Shown one piece after another: positions 1 to 4,270 of a stretch of 7,942 bases of DNA. The position numbers and the translations under genes are program-made. This stretch comes from Nevskiaceae bacterium (GTDB taxonomy: Bacteria; Pseudomonadota; Gammaproteobacteria; Steroidobacterales; Steroidobacteraceae), in assembly GCA_031277355.1 (NCBI GenBank), contig JAITMN010000299.1, positions 1 through 7,942 on the forward strand, given 5' to 3'. Position 1 is the first letter of the stretch, and the number at the start of each line of letters is the position of its first letter. The notes under the pieces were generated by a model. The model was given only the letters and a program-made list of their open reading frames with translations. It searched no databases and was not told the DNA's origin.

Positions 1-723
1 GACTACCCCACGCGCAAGGCCGACATGGATTCGCTGGAATTCATCAAGCTGCTGCTCGACAAGGGCGCCAAGCCCAATGCTCGCGTCACCGAGAGCACGG
101 AAACGCGCACGGTGTTCACGAACCAGTGGCTGGATGAAGACGGCGCCACGGCCTTTCTGCGCGCTTCGCAGAGCGGCGACGTGCCGTTGATGAAACTGCT
201 GCTGGAGCGCGGGGCCGATCCGCACATCAACACCGAACTGGGCGTCACGCCACTGGCGGTGGCGGCGGGCATCGGCTGGGTGGAAGGTGTTACGCAGGAA
301 TGGTCCACCGCGCAGACGGTGGAAGCGGTGAAGCTGTTGCTGAGCCTGGGTATCGATCCCAACTTCCAGGCCGAAACCGGACGCACCGCGCTGCATGGCG
401 CCGCACACAAGGGCGCCACCGAGGTGGCGAAGATTCTGGTGGCCGCCGGAGCACGCCTTGATCTGCGCGACTTCGGCAACACCGACAATCGCGGCAGCCC
501 CGAGCTTGCGGCGCACACCTGGCAGGCCATCGACTACGCCGATGGTCTGGTGCGCGTGGGTGTGCAGTCGGCCATCCCGCATCCGGAAACGGCGGCGGTG
601 CTGCGTCAACTGATGATCGACGCCGGCATGGAAACGCCGCCCGAAGGCCGGACGCTGGATTCGATCTGCATCGTTCAGGTGTGTTCGGCCAATTACGATC
701 CGCTGGACGTGAGCAACGACTGA
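1..723 (+). CDS. Ankyrin-repeat protein, C-terminal part (5' end outside window)
   Basis: The reading frame is open from the first base of the window and ends at TGA 721-723, so the true start lies upstream; the first ATG inside the window (25) is probably internal. The visible 240 residues contain about four ankyrin-type units, recognised by repeated helix and turn motifs such as KLLLDKGAKPN, KLLLERGADPH, KLLLSLGIDPN and ILVAAGARLD, with TPLAVAA and TALHGAAHKG at repeat starts. Ankyrin repeats are protein-binding scaffolds; no catalytic domain is visible in this part. The last repeat is followed by a tail of about 75 residues containing AIDYADGLVRVGVQSA, which I recall from other bacterial ankyrin proteins of this kind, and ending with ICIVQVC. 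The next gene starts 70 nt downstream on the same strand with no clear terminator between, so they could be co-transcribed. The cell compartment cannot be judged because the N-terminus is missing. Confidence 0.85.
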   Translation, partial: DYPTRKADMDSLEFIKLLLDKGAKPNARVTESTETRTVFTNQWLDEDGATAFLRASQSGDVPLMKLLLERGADPHINTELGVTPLAVAAGIGWVEGVTQEWSTAQTVEAVKLLLSLGIDPNFQAETGRTALHGAAHKGATEVAKILVAAGARLDLRDFGNTDNRGSPELAAHTWQAIDYADGLVRVGVQSAIPHPETAAVLRQLMIDAGMETPPEGRTLDSICIVQVCSANYDPLDVSND

Positions 724-780
724 CCATAACCCCCATCAACCCAGCGCTGCCCTTGAGCGACGCGCCATCGCAAGCCATCA

Positions 781-785
781 GGAGA
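781..785 (+). promoter_or_regulatory. Ribosome binding site GGAGA that decides a GTG start
   Basis: GGAGA lies 8 nt before GTG 794. The next in-frame ATG (815) has no comparable purine motif at the right distance and would trim the positively charged N-region of the signal peptide. This favours the GTG start. Confidence 0.65.
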
Positions 786-793
786 ACTCAAAC

Positions 794-1690
794 GTGTGCA
801 ATAAAGCCACTTCAATGCTGACAGTAACCGGCGTGTTGTTGATTGCCAGCCTCGCCGCCTCTGTATCCTTTGCAGCCGATGGAGGACAGGGACGCGCCGC
901 CGCCCGGCCCGCTGCGCAGCAACCACCGGCTGGCCCGGCTCCGCGAATGGCCAATGGCAAGCCGGACCTGAGCGGTCTGTGGAGCAACCCCTACACGCCA
1001 AACATGGCGGCCAAGGGAACCGTGCTCGACCCCAAGACACGCCAACCGCTGACATTCCCCCGGCAGGGCGAGGCGCTGCCGCAGGCCGCCGCCTCGGCTT
1101 CGGGCAATGCCCCGCGCACCTACGATCTGCCCTTCACCGAATGGGGGCTGAAGCAATGGGTGGAATACGATCCGGTGAAAAACGGCGACTACGCCGGCAG
1201 CTGCCTGCCCTTCGGCACGCCGCGCAACATCAATTCGCCGCATGGCGTGCTGATCACCCAGAACCCCGACGCCATCGCGTTTCTGTTCGAGCAAAACACC
1301 TGGTTCCATTGGGTGCCCACCAATGGGATGAAATGGCCCGCCGACCTGCCGGAGAGTTGGAATGGACTATCCACCGGACACTGGGACGGCGATACGCTGG
1401 TGATTGAAACCAGCGGCTTCAACGGCTACACGAAGCTCGACACCTCGGGCCATCCCCATAGCCGGGAGATGAAGATCACCAACACCTTCACGCGCAAGGA
1501 CTCGCGCACCATCGAACACACGTTCACGGTGCACGACCCCAAGACCTACACCCAGGATTGGATGAACGTGCGGACGTGGCGGATACGGGACTACCCCGAC
1601 GTGATGATGGAGTATTCCTGCGAGGAAAATAACGCGGGACTGTTCGACGGGTCGGTCACTCCCTGGAAGCGCCCCGAGAGCGTGGACTGA
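794..1690 (+). CDS. Exported uncharacterised protein (298 aa), distant paralogue of the protein at 2602-3489
   Basis: This is a predicted periplasmic or secreted protein of unknown function. It starts with GTG, supported by the Shine-Dalgarno sequence. Residues 1-27 form a Sec signal peptide with a hydrophobic core (VTGVLLIASLAASV) and a likely cut after SFA. Residues 28-50 are an Ala/Pro/Gln-rich linker, followed by a GKPDLSGLW motif (55-63). The conserved core runs from about 110 to 280: SCLPFGTPR (136-144), DTLVIETSGFN (200-210), GHPH (219-222), HDP (247-249) and EYSCEENN (273-280). The mature part has exactly two cysteines, C137 and C276, at positions that match the two in the 295-aa protein encoded on the other strand. 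I recall this family as widespread in soil Proteobacteria and Acidobacteria, usually annotated as hypothetical. It may be co-transcribed with the ankyrin gene and ends at a terminator facing the convergent operon. No enzyme motif is recognised. Confidence 0.85.
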   Translation: MCNKATSMLTVTGVLLIASLAASVSFAADGGQGRAAARPAAQQPPAGPAPRMANGKPDLSGLWSNPYTPNMAAKGTVLDPKTRQPLTFPRQGEALPQAAASASGNAPRTYDLPFTEWGLKQWVEYDPVKNGDYAGSCLPFGTPRNINSPHGVLITQNPDAIAFLFEQNTWFHWVPTNGMKWPADLPESWNGLSTGHWDGDTLVIETSGFNGYTKLDTSGHPHSREMKITNTFTRKDSRTIEHTFTVHDPKTYTQDWMNVRTWRIRDYPDVMMEYSCEENNAGLFDGSVTPWKRPESVD

Positions 1691-1705
1691 AACGCCACGG
1701 ACAAA

Positions 1706-1737
1706 AAAGGGGCAGCGCCACGCGGCGATGCCCCTTT
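1706..1737 (-). terminator. Rho-independent terminator of the minus-strand operon, possibly bidirectional
   Basis: The arms AAAGGGGCA (1706-1714) and TGCCCCTTT (1729-1737) are perfectly complementary over 9 bp. Inside, CGCC (1716-1719) pairs with GGCG (1724-1727) after one G/A mismatch, closing an ACGC tetraloop. On the minus strand the GC-rich stem runs into six T residues (complement of A 1703-1708), the classic intrinsic terminator layout, placed 15 nt after the TAA of DUF6152 copy B. On the plus strand the hairpin follows the stop of the 298-aa gene by 15 nt, but only three T residues follow the GC stem, so termination in that direction should be weaker. Confidence 0.85.
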
Positions 1738-1751
1738 GAGTCAGTCACACT

Positions 1752-2165
1752 TTATTCGGACGCAGCGCTCGCCGCAGCGTTTTGACCCGCAAAAACGCGC
1801 TGGCCGGCCTCATTCAGAATGGTGGCCTGCCCGACATTGGGGGATTCCGGATTCTTCGCACGGGTGCCCGTGACGGTGACCGACTCTCCCACCTTCAACG
1901 TGTCTTTGCGCCACCCGGCGCGAAACAGCGTGTTCGGCGCGGCGCCTTCGACCTTGAACACCACGGATTTGCCGGTGTCCGGATCGACGGTCTCCACCTC
2001 GGTGTAGATGTGCGGGTTTCTCCAATCGACCAGTTTCACCTTGCCGGTGAACTTGATCGGCTTGTTGGCATCGAATTCGCCCGACACCGAATGGTGCGCC
2101 GTCAGCGGACCTGCCGCCAACAACACACCCGCGCCAACGGCCGCCAGACTCAGGAATTTTCGCAT
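1752..2165 (-). CDS. DUF6152 family exported protein, copy B (137 aa)
   Basis: This is a small predicted periplasmic protein of the DUF6152 type, function unknown. I chose the ATG at 2165 over the ATG at 2189 because AGGAGA lies 8 nt before it and because the protein then begins MRKFLSL, a standard signal-peptide N-region. The hydrophobic core spans residues 8-19 and the likely cut is after LTA (23), leaving HHS at the mature N-terminus. Family marks are HHSVSGEFD (24-32), VDWRNPH (46-52), GAAPNTL (74-80), GW (84-85), DTLKVGESVTVTG (88-100) and a short flexible Ala-rich tail. The β-rich pattern and small size suggest an OB-fold-like or β-barrel domain (inference). It is the last gene of the four-gene operon, 33 nt after the 133-aa gene and 15 nt before the terminator. 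It aligns without long gaps to copy A at 3516-3929. Confidence 0.88.
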   Translation of the reverse strand: MRKFLSLAAVGAGVLLAAGPLTAHHSVSGEFDANKPIKFTGKVKLVDWRNPHIYTEVETVDPDTGKSVVFKVEGAAPNTLFRAGWRKDTLKVGESVTVTGTRAKNPESPNVGQATILNEAGQRVFAGQNAAASAASE

Positions 2166-2173
2166 CACGCCAA

Positions 2174-2179
2174 TCTCCT
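2174..2179 (-). promoter_or_regulatory. Ribosome binding site AGGAGA deciding the start of DUF6152 copy B
   Basis: AGGAGA on the minus strand lies 8 nt upstream of ATG 2165. It would fall inside the coding region if the upstream ATG at 2189 were used, so it favours the shorter form. Confidence 0.7.
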
Positions 2180-2198
2180 GGTTTCTCATGAATAACGA

Positions 2199-2600
2199 TC
2201 AATCATCTCTTTTTGCCGTGAACGGACTCTTCTGATCGCCCTGCGTCCACGTTCCGTTCAGGACACGGCGGCGATTGGTGATGTCCTCCAGCTTCGCATC
2301 GACCACAACTTTTGAAACCGCGCCAGAGCGGTCTTTGTAGTTGGTTTCAAAGTGGACAGTCCAATTCGAGGGATTCAGCGAGGCGTTCTCCAGCTGGGAC
2401 GAACGCAGCCCGGGGTTGACGATACCGCTGATGCTTTTTCCATCCCAGTTGAAGATCAGCGTGATCGGCGTGCCGCTCTCGCCTCCAAAATTGCCGTGCC
2501 AGGTTCCCTTCAGGGGAAAGCCTTCCTGCGCGAACAGCACGCCGCAGAACGTCAGGCCCAGTACCGAAGCAATTCGAAGCAGCATTTTCTTGAACGACAC
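2199..2600 (-). CDS. Exported uncharacterised protein with two GTW motifs (133 aa)
   Basis: I do not recognise a named family. The product is a predicted periplasmic protein. The chosen GTG start (2598-2600) follows the TAA of the upstream 295-aa gene after one base, and gives a good signal peptide: MSFKKMLLRI, a hydrophobic core to residue 23, and a likely cut at LFA before Gln25. Alternatives are ATG 2627, which overlaps the upstream gene by 26 nt and adds nine polar or aromatic residues, and ATG 2585, which has no ribosome binding site. The mature part (about 109 aa) looks β-rich and is bracketed by related motifs, LKGTWHGNF (30-38) and LNGTWTQGD (114-122), with NWDGKSISGIVNPG between. This pattern recalls small lipocalin-like or calycin-like barrels (weak inference). 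LTFC at residues 16-19 is not a proper lipobox. The one-base gap suggests translational coupling to the 295-aa gene. Confidence 0.75.
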   Translation of the reverse strand: MSFKKMLLRIASVLGLTFCGVLFAQEGFPLKGTWHGNFGGESGTPITLIFNWDGKSISGIVNPGLRSSQLENASLNPSNWTVHFETNYKDRSGAVSKVVVDAKLEDITNRRRVLNGTWTQGDQKSPFTAKRDD

Positions 2601-2601
2601 G

Positions 2602-3489
2602 TTACTCACCCACCAGATGTTCGGCATCGCGGTTATTTCCCTGACAGAAATACTCCTCGAAGTCTTCCTCGACGAAATAGATGTTGTGGCCGCCGGTCCA
2701 GGGCTTGGTGTAAGCGCCGGGGTCGTCGATGGTGGCCTCGTATTTCAGCGTGTCGTAATCGACGCGGGTGATGCGCTCGGTGAGGTGCAGCGCCTCGGTG
2801 TGCGGATAACCCGCGCGGGCAAACCAGAACTGCTCGTTGAAACCCACGGTGTCGATGACGAGCGTGTCTTTGTTTTCCCACTTGCCGACGGAGTGGCCCA
2901 GAAAGCCATTCACGAAGTCGCCGTCATCTTCGGAAGGATGCGGACGCCCGTCCATGTAGACCACGCGCCAAGTGCGCGGGCCACCGCCGGACAGAATCAG
3001 CACGCGCTGCATCTCCGGCAGTTCGTAGATCAGCAATCCGTAGGGGGTGTGGAACTGGCGCGGACCGCCCGGAGGCAGACAACGGGCATGTGGATCGTTT
3101 TTTTGCTGGTCGCGGCGACGCTCGTCGTACAGCGCTCTGGCCCAGGGCTGAAACGGGATTTCATCCAGTTCCAGGTTGGTGGACAGGTTCATGGCGCCGC
3201 CCTTACCGTGCAAGCCGCCCGTGCCGCTGTTCCAGAAGCCGTTTTTGCCCGGCGCTGCCGAAAGCATCACATGACCATCGGGCCAGCGGGGCGCGGGAGC
3301 GGACGGGGGCCTCTCTCCACGCGGCGCACCCAAACCTCCGGTGCGCGAACCGGCTGCCGGAGTTGGCCGTGAGGCCGCTTCGGCGCCAGCGCCGGGAGCT
3401 GCCGCAGCGGCAAGCTGTGCCCATGCCAAGGCTCCCGCAGCCGCCAACGGCAAAAGGGCCGACAAAAAGACGCGACTGCGTGACCGCAT
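2602..3489 (-). CDS. Exported uncharacterised protein (295 aa), paralogue of the protein at 794-1690
   Basis: This is a predicted periplasmic or secreted protein of unknown function. The ATG at 3489 is preceded by a GGGGGA purine run about 7 nt upstream. Residues 1-29 form an Arg-rich N-region and an Ala/Leu-rich signal peptide. Residues 25-69 are an unusually Ala/Pro/Gly-rich, probably disordered linker. The folded part begins near APRWPDG (66-72). Conserved marks are ARCLPPGGPR (135-144), HTPYG (147-151), YMDGRPHP (178-185), GHSVGKW (198-204), DTLVIDTVGFNE (208-219), GYPHTE (227-232), LTERITR (236-242), IDDPGAYTKPW (254-264) and EYFCQGNN (279-286). It has exactly two cysteines, C137 and C282, as in the mature 298-aa protein. 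From memory, this motif series recurs in hypothetical proteins of soil Proteobacteria and Acidobacteria, often near DUF6152 genes. It is the second gene of the operon, 26 nt after DUF6152 copy A and 1 nt before the next start. No known catalytic signature is seen, although many conserved His and Asp residues leave room for a metal or carbohydrate role. Confidence 0.86.
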   Translation of the reverse strand: MRSRSRVFLSALLPLAAAGALAWAQLAAAAAPGAGAEAASRPTPAAGSRTGGLGAPRGERPPSAPAPRWPDGHVMLSAAPGKNGFWNSGTGGLHGKGGAMNLSTNLELDEIPFQPWARALYDERRRDQQKNDPHARCLPPGGPRQFHTPYGLLIYELPEMQRVLILSGGGPRTWRVVYMDGRPHPSEDDGDFVNGFLGHSVGKWENKDTLVIDTVGFNEQFWFARAGYPHTEALHLTERITRVDYDTLKYEATIDDPGAYTKPWTGGHNIYFVEEDFEEYFCQGNNRDAEHLVGE

Positions 3490-3515
3490 GAAGTGTTCCC
3501 CCGCTCTGCCGACGT

Positions 3516-3929
3516 TTACTTGGTCTGACTGGTGCTCGGCGTATCGCGGCTGGAAGCCGTGCCCAACGCCTGACCAGACGGCAGCGTCACGCTACGTGCA
3601 TTGCCGTGAAAGCCGCCGGTCTTGGCGCGCGCGCCTTCGACAGTAACGACTTCGCCAATCTTCAACGTGTTCTTGTCCCAACCGCGCCCGCGCAGTGCGC
3701 CGGGAGCGCCCATTTCCATGGCCCAGTTGGTCACATTGCCCTTGTCGTCTTCCACGTCGATGTAGAAGTAGACGTGCGGATTGCTCCAGTCCACTTTCGT
3801 GATCGCACCGGTAAGCTTGAACTGCTGCTTGTCGTCGTATTCCGCAGCAAAAGAGTGATGTGCGTAAGCCGAACCGCTCGTTATCGCAATACCCAGCGCA
3901 ACGAGCCCGAACCGAAGTGCATTACCCAT
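3516..3929 (-). CDS. DUF6152 family exported protein, copy A (137 aa)
   Basis: This is the first gene of the minus-strand operon and a small predicted periplasmic protein of unknown function. The ATG at 3929 is preceded by a GGGGG run 5-9 nt upstream. Residues 1-23 form a signal peptide ending in AYA, a textbook signal peptidase I site, so the mature protein should start with HHSFAAEYD. Further family marks are VDWSNPH (46-52), GAPGAL (74-79), GW (83-84), NTLKIGEVVTVEGARA (87-102) and a Ser/Thr-rich tail. HH at 24-25 and H52 fall at identical positions in copy B (1752-2165), showing that the two are paralogues inside one operon. The two sequences have diverged strongly, so this is not a recent duplication. 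The gene is divergent from the TonB-dependent receptor, with 341 nt between the two start codons that probably hold promoters for both. Confidence 0.9.
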   Translation of the reverse strand: MGNALRFGLVALGIAITSGSAYAHHSFAAEYDDKQQFKLTGAITKVDWSNPHVYFYIDVEDDKGNVTNWAMEMGAPGALRGRGWDKNTLKIGEVVTVEGARAKTGGFHGNARSVTLPSGQALGTASSRDTPSTSQTK

Positions 3930-3958
3930 AGTGCCCCCAGGTGGCTTGATATCTCAAA

Positions 3959-3991
3959 TTCATATTTTGCCACAGTCGATGCCCAAGGCAA
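3959..3991 (-). promoter_or_regulatory. Candidate promoter of the DUF6152-led operon
   Basis: Reading the minus strand, TTGGGC (3981-3986) and TATGAA (3959-3964) are separated by 16 nt. An overlapping reading is TTGCCT (3986-3991) with AAAATA (3963-3968), spaced by 17 nt. The A/T-rich patch is isolated in an otherwise GC-rich region and sits 30-40 nt upstream of ATG 3929. The boxes match the sigma-70 consensus only partly, so this is a tentative call. Confidence 0.35.
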
Positions 3992-4058
3992 AACCTGATT
4001 CCGTCAGCTTGTGATGTTTTTCCGGCGTCGCAGCACGGGCAAATCCCTCCCCTGCCCA

Positions 4059-4078
4059 TTGACGACTTATGTTATAGA
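4059..4078 (+). promoter_or_regulatory. Candidate extended -10 promoter of the TonB-dependent receptor gene
   Basis: TGTTATAGA (4070-4078) fits the extended -10 form TGn followed by TATAGA, with a TTGACG at 4059-4064 that lies too close to serve as a normal -35. Extended -10 promoters can work without a good -35. Initiation near 4085 would give an untranslated leader of about 185 nt before ATG 4271. Confidence 0.35.
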
Positions 4079-4167
4079 TCGCGGCCGAGCGCGAGGGTGA
4101 CTTGTCAAAGCGCTGGAGAGGGGACAGCCGGTAGTTTCAGGGTTGCGCCGCGTCAACGGGGCAACGT

Positions 4168-4189
4168 GCGGGTGCATCTGCCACCCCGC
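4168..4189 (+). promoter_or_regulatory. Stem-loop in the predicted 5' leader of the receptor mRNA
   Basis: GCGGGTG (4168-4174) pairs with CACCCCGC (4182-4189), giving 7 bp with one bulged C around a 7-nt loop. A second possible pairing just upstream joins GTTGC (4142-4146) to GCAAC (4161-4165). A C/T-rich run follows rather than a T-run, so this is not an intrinsic terminator. A regulatory role is a guess. Confidence 0.35.
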
Positions 4190-4238
4190 CTCACACTCCC
4201 CTTCCTCTGTCTGACCGCCGGTGGCGGGCCTCGCGCCG

Positions 4239-4254
4239 GTTGAGTAAACACAAC
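4239..4254. promoter_or_regulatory. Imperfect 16-bp palindrome just upstream of the receptor ribosome binding site
   Basis: GTTGAGTAAACACAAC has six of eight positions symmetric (GTTG.GT..AC.CAAC). It lies 3 nt before the AGGGGA ribosome binding site. It has the look of an operator for a dimeric repressor, and is AT-richer than its surroundings, but a single 16-bp site may also be chance. Confidence 0.3.
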
Positions 4255-4256
4255 GT

Positions 4257-4262
4257 AGGGGA
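4257..4262 (+). promoter_or_regulatory. Ribosome binding site of the TonB-dependent receptor
   Basis: AGGGGA is followed after 8 nt by ATG 4271. It fixes the start at a codon that also yields a complete signal peptide. Confidence 0.75.
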
Positions 4263-4270
4263 ATCAGCTT

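Larger units (their letters stand above)
3930..4270. other. Divergent intergenic region (341 nt) with no gene
   Basis: This stretch separates the start codons of DUF6152 copy A (-) and the receptor (+). It holds the candidate promoters near 3959-3991 (-) and 4059-4078 (+), then a GC-rich leader with paired segments (4142-4165, 4168-4189, 4215-4227), a pyrimidine-rich run (about 4189-4213), a palindrome (4239-4254) and the receptor ribosome binding site. I see no convincing small coding region, tRNA or known riboswitch here. Confidence 0.7.

Noticed and set aside
724..793. Possible promoter or terminator between the ankyrin gene and the 298-aa gene
   Set aside because: A TTGAGC-like box is present but no matching -10 box follows, and there is no hairpin followed by a T-run; only the GGAGA ribosome site is convincing.
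2166..2189. Upstream ATG (2189) as start of DUF6152 copy B
   Set aside because: It would place the AGGAGA ribosome binding site inside the coding region and add MRNQEIGV before a normal signal peptide start.
2543..2554. Possible lipoprotein signal in the 133-aa protein (LTFC)
   Set aside because: Phe directly before Cys does not fit the lipobox, and a normal signal peptidase I site (LFA before Gln) follows.
2199..2600. Lower GC content of the 133-aa gene as a sign of recent transfer
   Set aside because: A hand count over 2221-2580 gives about 58% GC, only modestly below what neighbouring genes appear to have; this is too weak for a short gene.
2341..3372. Plus-strand open frame of 343 codons opposite the 133-aa and 295-aa genes
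   Set aside because: The minus-strand genes have signal peptides, conserved motifs and operon spacing; the plus-strand product has none of these and changes character along its length.
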